From NCBI GenBank assembly GCA_005799205.1, contig SYHM01000111.1, positions 1 to 6,701 of the forward strand: a stretch of DNA of 6,701 nt. The letters run 5' to 3'. Origin of the DNA: Planctomycetia bacterium. GTDB lineage: Bacteria; Planctomycetota; Phycisphaerae; Phycisphaerales; SM1A02. The number at the start of each line of letters is the position of its first letter. Positions within the stretch are counted from its first letter, which is position 1. Shown here one piece after another: positions 1 to 5,878 of the stretch. A model generated the notes under the pieces. The model saw only the letters and a list, made by a program, of their open reading frames with translations. It ran no database searches and was not told the origin of the DNA. The position numbers were made by a program, and so were the translations under genes.

Positions 1-1
1 A

Positions 2-427
2 ACCCGACTCAACGCCGAACAACTTGCTGAGGCGCGGGGGCTTCGGGCCCCTTTCGTCGCAAAGGTGCTCTCGTCGCTGTCGCGTGCGGGAATCGTCTCG
101 GGAACCCGTGGACCTGGCGGCGGGTACACGCTCGCGCGCCCTCCAAAGGCCATCACGTTGCGAGAAATCTTCGACCTCTTTGAGCGACCCGACACAGGTA
201 CGAACTGCCCGTTCGGCGGAGGAATCTGCGGTGCGGGAGCCCCCTGCGCGCTGCATGATTCGCTCGTTGGCATTCAGTCCAACATGGACATCTTCCTCAA
301 TGAGACAACGCTTGAGCGCTTTCGGGTCGCGTATCAAGAACTTGGCCACCGACCAGTGCCAGCGGGAACCAAGCCAAAGAACCCAGGACGCCGAGAGAGT
401 TACCGCGCTCCCAAGAAGGGCAAGTAG
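2..427 (+). CDS. Rrf2-family transcriptional regulator with IscR-like cysteine loop (5' truncated by window edge)
   Basis: The frame is open from the first bases and ends at TAG 425-427, giving 141 visible residues. By comparison with IscR, about 25-30 N-terminal residues lie outside the window. Seen: a winged-helix segment with the family hallmark RGPGGGYTLARPP at visible residues 36-48, and a cysteine loop with C69, C76 and C82 (C-X6-C-X5-C). H85 lies three residues after the last Cys. Known: in IscR three cysteines plus a His at this same +3 position bind a [2Fe-2S] cluster, and other Rrf2 proteins (NsrR, RirA) sense NO or iron through similar loops. Inference: this is a cytoplasmic DNA-binding sensor of Fe-S status, iron, NO or redox. 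The C-terminus is short and very basic (Lys/Arg-rich over the last 20 residues). It is convergent with hmgA, so co-transcription with the catabolic genes is excluded. An in-frame ATG at 65 exists but would cut the helix-turn-helix, so it is not the start. The exact subfamily is not assignable. Confidence 0.88.
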   Translation, partial: TRLNAEQLAEARGLRAPFVAKVLSSLSRAGIVSGTRGPGGGYTLARPPKAITLREIFDLFERPDTGTNCPFGGGICGAGAPCALHDSLVGIQSNMDIFLNETTLERFRVAYQELGHRPVPAGTKPKNPGRRESYRAPKKGK

Positions 428-436
428 CGAGACGCT

Positions 437-451
437 TCAGCGGGTCGCTGA
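437..451. terminator. weak hairpin between convergent genes
   Basis: TCAGCG-GGT-CGCTGA is a perfect 6-bp stem with a 3-nt loop. It overlaps the hmgA stop codon and lies 10 nt after the Rrf2 stop. No T-run follows on either strand, so it is not a standard intrinsic terminator. It is listed because the 9-nt gap leaves no other room for one. Confidence 0.2.
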
Positions 452-1657
452 CACTCCATTCGCTCCAACGAGTTCGGGGGGGCGCTGTGCGGACCAACTG
501 GCTGGGTACTTCGCGTCGTCGATTGCAAGCGCGATGGCCGTCGGCGAGAGCGGTCGAAACGTGTCGCACATCACCGCGAGCTCGTTGGTGGAGCGCTGAT
601 CCTGCGTCGCTTCGATCGTGCCTGGGTGCGGACCGTGGGGAATTCCTAGCGGATGCAGCGTGAGTGACCCCTCTTCGATTCCTCTGCGCGCGGTGTAGTT
701 GCCCTCGGCATAGAACATGACCTCGTCACTGTCGATGTTTGAGTGTGCATACGGCACCCGAATCGCGTTGGGATGAAAATCGAGCGGGCGCGGGCAGAAA
801 CAGCAAATCACGGCGTTGTGGCCTTCGAAGACCTGATGCACCGTTGGAGGCAGGTGCAACTGCCCCACGATGGGAGCGAAGTCGAGCGCATTGAAACAGT
901 ACGGCCAACATGCACCGTCGAAGCCGATGATGTCCATCGGATCGTGGAGATAACGGAACGAATGCAAGGCTCCCCGCGCCTTAACGATCACCTCGTAGAG
1001 ACCACCGACCTTCGCTGACTCTGGAGTTCCGAATGGCCCCTGCGGCGGGCGGATGTCCCGCTCGCAGTAAGGACTGTGCTCGAGAAACTGACCCTCGCCC
1101 CCTTGCCGATAGCGCTTGGGTGGACGGATATGCGATCCATTGACGAACTCCATCGTGAGAAACCGCGCTCCAGGCGCATCGAAGTCCATGCGGTAGATCG
1201 TTCCCTTTGGAATCACCACGAAATCGCGTGTCGCCATCGTGAGTGATCCAAAGAGGGTGGTGAGCCTTCCACTCCCCCGCTGCATGTAGATGCACTCGTC
1301 GGACTGTCCATTCTTGAACAGCGAAGGCATCACCTCGCTCGGCACACAAAGCGATATCTCGACATCGCTGTTTCCCAGCAGCACCTTGCGACCAGTGATC
1401 GCGTCTCCCTCTGCGTGTAGATGGTGGGTTCTTAGATGGCGCATTCGAAGCGCGCGCTCTTGAACATAGGTCGGCTCGATCACTTCGCCGAGTTCGCTTG
1501 ACTCAACCGCGGTCGGCGGATGGCGGTGATAAATCGTGCTGGTGGTTCCAGAAAACCCCTCGGTCCCGAAGACCTCCTCAAATGCGAGGTGCGAGTCGAC
1601 TTCGTGACGCACATGGCGTTTGCGTGGGATTGATCCGCGTGCGATGTAGTAGCACAT
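437..1657 (-). CDS. hmgA: homogentisate 1,2-dioxygenase, short bacterial type
   Basis: This enzyme opens the ring of homogentisate with O2 to give maleylacetoacetate, the committed step of Phe/Tyr catabolism in the cytoplasm. It has 406 residues with a cupin architecture. The N-terminal segment contains the family motif YHRHPPTA (43-50). The C-terminal iron-binding domain contains AHSNIDSDE (304-312) and IPHGPHPG (339-346). Likely Fe(II) ligands are H305, E312 (or D311) and H341. The His-to-Glu spacing is one residue longer than the H-X5-E of the human and Pseudomonas enzymes as I recall them. This variant fits a shorter bacterial branch of the family (the human protein is about 445 aa). The ATG at 1657 is supported by GAGGAGG five nucleotides upstream. 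The gene lies 29 nt after the PAH-HPPD fusion on the same strand, which supports the assignment because HPPD makes homogentisate. A gentisate dioxygenase or other cupin is the only serious alternative, and the motifs and context disfavour it. Confidence 0.9.
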   Translation of the reverse strand: MCYYIARGSIPRKRHVRHEVDSHLAFEEVFGTEGFSGTTSTIYHRHPPTAVESSELGEVIEPTYVQERALRMRHLRTHHLHAEGDAITGRKVLLGNSDVEISLCVPSEVMPSLFKNGQSDECIYMQRGSGRLTTLFGSLTMATRDFVVIPKGTIYRMDFDAPGARFLTMEFVNGSHIRPPKRYRQGGEGQFLEHSPYCERDIRPPQGPFGTPESAKVGGLYEVIVKARGALHSFRYLHDPMDIIGFDGACWPYCFNALDFAPIVGQLHLPPTVHQVFEGHNAVICCFCPRPLDFHPNAIRVPYAHSNIDSDEVMFYAEGNYTARRGIEEGSLTLHPLGIPHGPHPGTIEATQDQRSTNELAVMCDTFRPLSPTAIALAIDDAKYPASWSAQRPPELVGANGVSATR

Positions 1658-1662
1658 GAGTG

Positions 1663-1669
1663 CCTCCTC
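1663..1669 (-). promoter_or_regulatory. Shine-Dalgarno of hmgA
   Basis: The complement reads GAGGAGG, five nucleotides before the ATG of hmgA and inside the 29-nt gap after the upstream gene. It fixes the hmgA start. It also suggests independent efficient re-initiation on a shared mRNA rather than reliance on translational coupling. Confidence 0.8.
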
Positions 1670-1686
1670 GTGAGTTGATGGTGAAT

Positions 1687-3762
1687 TCAGAGATTTCCGC
1701 GTCGCTCTTGCTCAAGCTCGAGCGCTTCGAAGAGCGCCTTGAAATTGCCCTTGCCGAAGCCAGTCGCCCCCTTGCGTCCGATGATTTCGATAAAAAGCGT
1801 CGGCCGATCCTGCACGGGCTTCGTGAAGACCTGCAGCAGGTACCCCTCATCGTCGCTGTCAAGCAACAGCCCAAGCGACTGCACGAGCGCATGAGGCTCT
1901 TCGATTGGGCGTCCGAGGGCTCCCTCAACACGCTCCCACACTCGCTCGTAGTAGGTGGCAGGCAACCCGAGGAAGCTGACCCCGCGTCGACGCAACTCAC
2001 GCACCGTTGCGAGTGCATCACCCGTACGGAACGCGAGGTGCTGCACACCAGGTGTGCCATCATGCCAATCGAGAAACTCCTGCACCTGGCTCTTGCGCCG
2101 TCCTGATGCGGGTTCATTGATCGGAATCTTCACAATGTTTCTGCCGTGCGCGCTGTCCATGACCTTGGACATCAGCGCGGAGTACTCGGTTGAGATGTCC
2201 TTGTCGTCGAAGTGCTTGAAGAGTTTGAACCCCAAGACCTCGCTATACCAATCGACCCAACGATTCATTTCACCAAGTCGAACATTGGCCACGCAGTGAT
2301 CGAGCGCACGCAAGCCACAACTGCGTTGACGGTTCGTCTCGTTCGATGGCTCGTTCACCACCGGCTCATAGGTCGGATCAAATGTCCTTCCGACCAGCCC
2401 GTGCTCGTTCGCGCACGCGCCACGGCGGCTCACGAAACTGTGCACGACGCGGCCGAACGCCTCGATTCCCGCTGTGACGACAAGGTCACTTCCCTTGCGT
2501 GACTCGCGTGGCTCGTAGGCGCTCGTCGCGCCATTGCGAAGTGCCTGTCGGTAGGCCGCCTCGGCATCGCGCACAGTGAAGGCGATGTCTTTGACACCGT
2601 CGCCATACCGAGCGACTTCCTGACTTGCGGGATGAAGCGTGGTCAACCCCGAGGTGAGCGCCAAGCGAATGTCTCCCTGCACCATCAGATGAGTCGCCTC
2701 GTCACGGTTTCCCGTCGTGAGGTCACTGAATTGATCGGCCGTGAATCCGAAGTGCGAGCTGTAGTAGGCGCGCGCTTGGAGGGCGTTGCCGACATACATG
2801 CGCACATGATCGACCCCGAGCAACTCGATCGGGTCCGCCCCATGTGCAGAGGTTGAAGCGCCCGCAGCCGTCGCCGCGCGCGCGCCATGTGAACCGCAAG
2901 ACCCCCTTCCTTTGCACCCGCACGCACCAGTGCAGGGTTCAGCGTGATCGCGGAGGTGGGCGAGCCACTGGTCGATTTCACTGAGGTCGTTCAGCACGAA
3001 GAGTTGATCCTGAAGTTGATCGATCACGAACGGCGTGTGTGCCACCATCTCGCCGTCGAAGGGCAATCGCGACACGTTGGCGCTTTCAATAGAGCTGCGT
3101 GATTCATCTGGCGACGAGACGAGACCAGCGCCAAGCAACCGAACCTTGCCCCCTTCTCGAATGAGCCCGAACTCGATTGTGAACCAAAACACGCGTGTGA
3201 GCTGTTCGCGTTCTTTCACTGACGCGCGCAAGCCGGCGTATCCGAAGTCTTCCATGAGCTGGGCAACCTGTGGCACTGCGCACAGTGGCGCATGCCCGAA
3301 GATGTCGTGAAACGCGTCGGGCTCGGGAAGGTATCCCTCTTGCTGTGGATCGCGCACAGTGACGGTCACGGGCATGATTCGCTGTGCAAGGCAAGCGAAA
3401 AATGCACGGGGAGGCATATAGCCAGTGACTGGTCGAATCTCCCATCCAGTGAGGGCGCGCAGGCGGCGTGACACCTCAATCACATCGGGGACATGCTGCT
3501 GATCAAGATTGAGATCGCCTGCGCCCTGTGTCCACAGCGCACTTGCGTGTTCGCGCAGATGCATGCGTTGACGGTCGCACAGTCGCGCCCACAGTTCATG
3601 GTGCCGTGGCTCGTAGCCCCCAGGATGTTGATGCACAAAGATCCCATCAATCGGCGGAAGCGGAGCGGACTCATCCTCGAATCGACCGAGCGCAATTCGC
3701 GCCGACTCGACTTCGATGGGATCAAGAACCGTGCGCGACGATGACTGGCTAGCAGTGGTCAT
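1687..3762 (-). CDS. fused phenylalanine 4-hydroxylase / 4-hydroxyphenylpyruvate dioxygenase
   Basis: One uninterrupted 691-residue frame holds two complete iron oxygenases. The N-terminal half (about residues 33-270) is a biopterin-dependent aromatic amino acid hydroxylase (phhA type, Phe to Tyr). It has YLPEPDAFHDIFGHAPL (144-160), FWFTIEFGL (192-200) and GAGLVSSPDE (211-220). Expected Fe ligands are H152, H157 and E197. The C-terminal half (about 311-691) is a full-length HPPD (hpd type, 4-hydroxyphenylpyruvate to homogentisate). It has two VOC-fold repeats, DH at 488-489, IPINEPA (546-552), GVQH (572-575), LFIEI (656-660), and a GFGKGNFKALFE...RGNL tail. Expected Fe ligands are H489, H575 and E659. 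Residues 275-310 form a Cys/Gly then Ala/Ser linker. The start at ATG 3762 is fixed by GAGGAG seven nucleotides upstream. No plausible internal start with an SD precedes the HPPD half, so the fusion looks genuine. The next gene, hmgA, uses the product of the second half. Hydroxymandelate synthase is a less likely reading of the C-terminal half. Single genes would be called phhA and hpd; I give no symbol for the fusion. Confidence 0.9.
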   Translation of the reverse strand: MTTASQSSSRTVLDPIEVESARIALGRFEDESAPLPPIDGIFVHQHPGGYEPRHHELWARLCDRQRMHLREHASALWTQGAGDLNLDQQHVPDVIEVSRRLRALTGWEIRPVTGYMPPRAFFACLAQRIMPVTVTVRDPQQEGYLPEPDAFHDIFGHAPLCAVPQVAQLMEDFGYAGLRASVKEREQLTRVFWFTIEFGLIREGGKVRLLGAGLVSSPDESRSSIESANVSRLPFDGEMVAHTPFVIDQLQDQLFVLNDLSEIDQWLAHLRDHAEPCTGACGCKGRGSCGSHGARAATAAGASTSAHGADPIELLGVDHVRMYVGNALQARAYYSSHFGFTADQFSDLTTGNRDEATHLMVQGDIRLALTSGLTTLHPASQEVARYGDGVKDIAFTVRDAEAAYRQALRNGATSAYEPRESRKGSDLVVTAGIEAFGRVVHSFVSRRGACANEHGLVGRTFDPTYEPVVNEPSNETNRQRSCGLRALDHCVANVRLGEMNRWVDWYSEVLGFKLFKHFDDKDISTEYSALMSKVMDSAHGRNIVKIPINEPASGRRKSQVQEFLDWHDGTPGVQHLAFRTGDALATVRELRRRGVSFLGLPATYYERVWERVEGALGRPIEEPHALVQSLGLLLDSDDEGYLLQVFTKPVQDRPTLFIEIIGRKGATGFGKGNFKALFEALELEQERRGNL
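2833..2940 (-). other. interdomain Cys/Gly-rich linker of the PAH-HPPD fusion
   Basis: This encodes residues 275-310 of the fused enzyme. The first half has four cysteines in a Gly-rich setting (C277, C281, C283, C289; spacing C-X3-C-X-C-X5-C) and H292. The second half is Ala/Ser/Gly-rich and looks flexible. Neither PAH nor HPPD normally carries such a segment. It begins just after the last recognisable PAH helix (LNDLSEIDQWLAHL, 257-270) and ends just before the first HPPD strand (GVDHVRMYVGN, 316-326). Metal binding is possible from the spacing but is only inferred. Confidence 0.75.
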
Positions 3763-3769
3763 GGACTGA

Positions 3770-3775
3770 CTCCTC
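3770..3775 (-). promoter_or_regulatory. Shine-Dalgarno of the PAH-HPPD fusion
   Basis: The complement reads GAGGAG, seven nucleotides before ATG 3762. It supports this start for the fused gene. Confidence 0.75.
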
Positions 3776-3885
3776 GCAGTGTGCGTGAAGTCAGCATAGC
3801 GTGAGATTCTGATCTTTTTGTCTTATTTCGTCGAAACTGGCCGAAATCGAGCTGTTCTCAAGCGCACGAGCGTGTGCGCACGCCG
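3776..3885 (-). promoter_or_regulatory. probable promoter/operator region of the aromatic-catabolism operon
   Basis: This is the 5' leader between the small membrane-protein gene and the fusion, and the longest same-strand gap in the window. It includes an AT-rich patch (about 3811-3830) unlike the surrounding DNA. On the minus strand TATGCT (3793-3798) could serve as a -10 box. The best -35-like hexamer, AAGACA, sits 20 nt upstream, which is too far, so no sigma-70 promoter is well supported. A TTTCG/CGAAA repeat cluster at 3825-3847 is the best operator candidate. A GCGCAC-N6-GTGCGC inverted repeat at 3862-3879 lies six nucleotides past the stop of the preceding gene. It has no T-run, so it is only a weak terminator candidate. 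Confidence 0.35.
3825..3847. repeat. TTTCG/CGAAA half-site cluster (candidate operator)
   Basis: ATTTCG (3825-3830) and CGAAAT (3842-3847) form a perfect 6-bp inverted repeat with an 11-nt spacer. A further CGAAA at 3832-3836 makes TTTCG-T-CGAAA, a 5-1-5 palindrome, with the left arm. The two CGAAA copies are 10 bp apart, one helical turn. The cluster ends 63 nt before the fusion start codon. Chance is possible in a sequence this short. Confidence 0.3.
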
Positions 3886-4161
3886 CTACTCCTCGGTCGT
3901 ACCGAAACTCAGATTAATCACAGCGAAGCACCCGCACCCAAATGCAACGATCACACAGGTTGCGATTGTGCGCCAAAGCGAGTCACTCTTCGAAAAGTCC
4001 CAGATTGCAAGAATCGATGCCACCACGCTGACAAGAATGCACAAAGTGATGAGATAAAAGGCGAATGCGCGGACCTTGCGCGGATTCAGAAAACCGCGCG
4101 GCTTCTTGGCTGGCTTGGCGACGAAAGCTGAAACGGTTGGTGGCGTGGTCGGGTCACTCAT
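3886..4161 (-). CDS. small two-helix membrane protein, unknown function
   Basis: This encodes 91 residues that I do not recognise as a named family. The N-terminal ~30 residues are hydrophilic, Pro/Thr-rich and then basic (KPAKKPRG, PRKVR). Two hydrophobic helices follow, at about 31-53 and 63-86, separated by a short charged loop (DFSKSD), and the tail is acidic. The positive-inside rule puts both termini in the cytoplasm. There is no signal peptide and no catalytic motif; three cysteines (71, 76 and 78 approximately) sit in or near the second helix. The gene is convincing because AGGAGG (4170-4175) stands eight nucleotides before ATG 4161, and the protein has a coherent membrane topology rather than shadow-frame composition. 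It starts 68 nt after the prfC stop on the same strand and may be co-transcribed with it. Confidence 0.72.
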   Translation of the reverse strand: MSDPTTPPTVSAFVAKPAKKPRGFLNPRKVRAFAFYLITLCILVSVVASILAIWDFSKSDSLWRTIATCVIVAFGCGCFAVINLSFGTTEE

Positions 4162-4169
4162 GCGTGGAT

Positions 4170-4175
4170 CCTCCT
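4170..4175 (-). promoter_or_regulatory. Shine-Dalgarno of the small membrane-protein gene
   Basis: The complement reads AGGAGG, a perfect consensus eight nucleotides before ATG 4161. It is the main evidence that this short frame is translated. Confidence 0.75.
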
Positions 4176-4229
4176 ATGAGAGAGGGTAGCGCGAAGCGTG
4201 AGCGAAACCCAACTTGGTCGCCTCATTGC

Positions 4230-5813
4230 CTACTCGCTCCACGGAATCGTCGAGAGCTCAATGCCGACATTCCGCGCCGAGAACTGCTTCAACGCCCACT
4301 CGTCTGAGAAGAGCACGACCGGTTGGTCATCTCGGTCGTTCCCCGTGATCGCATCCGAAAGCACATCCGGAAGCCACTCGGGCGGCGCTCCGGGCTTCCT
4401 CCACCACCGTACGAACTTCCAGCGCGCCGACTCAAGTCGAGACTCGGCCCCGTACTCAGACTTCAATCGATACTGCACAACCTCAAACTGCAGTGGACCC
4501 ACCGCGGTGAGCAATTGCCTCTGAAACTGCCCCGTCCCAATGCGAAGCGTCTGCACGACTCCTTCCTGCAACAACTGGTCGAGACCGAGCTGAAACTTCT
4601 TCGAGTTGCCTGGCTGCGGATTGTGGAGGTACGCGAAACACTCTGGAGCAAAGCGTGGAATCTCGTTGTAGACGATGGTGCGATCTTCGGTCAGAGTGTC
4701 ACCAATTCGAAGCGCATCCTGACCGACAATTCCAACGACATCCCCAGCGCGTCCTTCTTCCACAGTCTCACGCTGCTGCCCAAACAGTTTCTGCGCATTC
4801 GAAAGGCGGATGCGCCGTCCAGTCTGCGCATGCACCACCGACATTTCGCGAGTGAATGCGCCAGAGACGACGCGCACAAACGCGATGCGGTCGCGGTGGC
4901 GCGGGTCCATGTTGGCCTGAATCTTGAAGACGAATCCGCTGAACTGCGGCTCATCGGGTTGCACAAGCCGATCGCCTGCAGGGCGAGGTCCTGGACCAAC
5001 CGAGTGCGCGAGAAATCCATCGAGGAGCAACTGCACGCCGAAATTGTTCATCGCACTTCCGAAGTACACCGGCGTGACCTCGCCCGCGGCAACGCGTGCT
5101 TCGTCGAAGGTCTCCCCTGCCCCCTGCAACAACTCAATCTCCTCTCGCGCCTGCGCGTACACCGCATCATCAAGGTGTGAGCGCACAGCGTCATCTTCGA
5201 GCGAATGCACCCGCACTGGCGCGACAAACGCTCCCGCGCGAGTGCGCTCGAACAGCGACACGGTGTGCGAGAGTCGGTCGTAGACGCCGCGAAAGGTCGG
5301 CCCTGAACCGAGCGGCCAATTGACCGGAAAGGCAGTGATTCCAAGGACTGACTCAAGTTCGTCGATCAACGCGAGCGGCTCGCGCGTTGGGCGATCGCAC
5401 TTGTTCATGAAAGTGAAGATCGGCACGCCACGCCGGCGGCAGACCTCGAACAGCTTGCGAGTCTGCGTCTCGATTCCCTTGGCCGCATCAATCACCATGA
5501 TGACCGCATCGACAGCCGTGAGTACGCGATAGGTGTCTTCAGAAAAGTCGTTGTGCCCCGGCGTGTCGAGCAGATTGATCCGAAACCCGTTGTAGTCGAA
5601 CTGCAGCACCGTCGAGCTGACTGAGATTCCTCGCTGTTTCTCGAGTTCCATCCAGTCGCTCGCTGTTGCGCGCTGCGTCTTGCGCGCGGTCACCGACCCC
5701 GCAAGGTCGAGCGCGCCGCCATAGAGCAGCAACTTTTCGGTGAGCGTTGTCTTTCCCGCGTCTGGGTGCGAAATGATCGCGAAAGTTCTGCGGGGAATGT
5801 GCGTCTTTGCCAT
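4230..5813 (-). CDS. prfC: peptide chain release factor 3 (RF3), translational GTPase
   Basis: RF3 uses GTP to recycle RF1/RF2 from the ribosome after peptide release and helps post-peptidyl-transfer quality control. The protein is 527 residues, close to E. coli RF3 (529). GTPase motifs are intact: P-loop SHPDAGKTT (15-23), switch I RGIS (61-64), DTPGH (83-87), NKCD (137-140) and SAMNNFG (253-259). Segments that separate RF3 from EF-G are present, namely FKIQANMDP and RHRDRIAF in domain II, and a C-terminal domain with LQFEVVQYRLKSEY. The G4 motif carries Cys where E. coli has Leu (NKLD), a tolerated position. ATG 5813 gives an N-terminus (MAKTHIPRRTFAIISHPD) that lines up with the family. 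The SD is weak (only CGGAAC about seven nucleotides upstream), unlike the strong SDs of the downstream genes. A perfect inverted repeat lies just upstream. Confidence 0.96.
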   Translation of the reverse strand: MAKTHIPRRTFAIISHPDAGKTTLTEKLLLYGGALDLAGSVTARKTQRATASDWMELEKQRGISVSSTVLQFDYNGFRINLLDTPGHNDFSEDTYRVLTAVDAVIMVIDAAKGIETQTRKLFEVCRRRGVPIFTFMNKCDRPTREPLALIDELESVLGITAFPVNWPLGSGPTFRGVYDRLSHTVSLFERTRAGAFVAPVRVHSLEDDAVRSHLDDAVYAQAREEIELLQGAGETFDEARVAAGEVTPVYFGSAMNNFGVQLLLDGFLAHSVGPGPRPAGDRLVQPDEPQFSGFVFKIQANMDPRHRDRIAFVRVVSGAFTREMSVVHAQTGRRIRLSNAQKLFGQQRETVEEGRAGDVVGIVGQDALRIGDTLTEDRTIVYNEIPRFAPECFAYLHNPQPGNSKKFQLGLDQLLQEGVVQTLRIGTGQFQRQLLTAVGPLQFEVVQYRLKSEYGAESRLESARWKFVRWWRKPGAPPEWLPDVLSDAITGNDRDDQPVVLFSDEWALKQFSARNVGIELSTIPWSE

Positions 5814-5833
5814 GGCTGTTCCGAGAAGAGAAT

Positions 5834-5875
5834 CGGACTGTATCGCAAAGCGCCGCAGTCGCGAGATACAGTCCG
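5834..5875. repeat. perfect 11-bp inverted repeat in the divergent intergenic region
   Basis: CGGACTGTATC (5834-5844) is matched exactly by GATACAGTCCG (5865-5875), with a 20-nt GC-rich spacer. The repeat lies between prfC (start 5813, leftward) and the PGPGW gene (GTG 5879, rightward), and fills most of the gap. Arm centres are 31 bp apart, about three helical turns, on the same face of the DNA. It could be a two-site operator, paired promoter elements, or an mRNA hairpin, and sequence alone does not decide. The identity of the arms is directly visible; the function is inferred. Confidence 0.6.
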
Positions 5876-5878
5876 CGC

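Noticed and set aside
24..599. 191-aa + frame over the Rrf2 gene and the hmgA 3' end
   Set aside because: It is out of frame with the conserved Rrf2 sequence, with Arg/Ser-rich shadow composition.
1660..2106. 148-aa open frame on the + strand opposite the HPPD half
   Set aside because: It lies entirely antisense to strongly conserved HPPD coding sequence, has no recognisable domain, and looks like a codon-bias shadow.
2890..2945. Possibility that the PAH-HPPD join is a sequencing frameshift that removed a stop codon
   Set aside because: The PAH and HPPD halves are in the same frame. The linker is a plausible hydrophilic Gly/Ala/Ser spacer, and no SD plus start codon exists there for a separate HPPD gene. 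Kept as a check, not as the preferred reading.
3862..3879. GCGCAC-N6-GTGCGC hairpin as an intrinsic terminator of the small membrane-protein gene
   Set aside because: The stem is perfect but only 6 bp, and no T-run follows on the minus strand (TTGAGAACAG). It is mentioned only as a weak candidate within the leader entry.
4323..5180. 285-aa open frame on the + strand inside prfC
   Set aside because: It is antisense to the conserved RF3 coding sequence. Arg/Leu/His-rich composition and absence of any motif fit a shadow frame in GC-rich DNA.
5838..5871. LexA/SOS-box reading of CTGTATC...GATACAG
   Set aside because: The half-sites resemble CTGT/ACAG of the SOS box, but the spacing (20 nt between 7-mers) is far from the 8 nt of CTGT-N8-ACAG, and neither gene is a DNA-damage gene.
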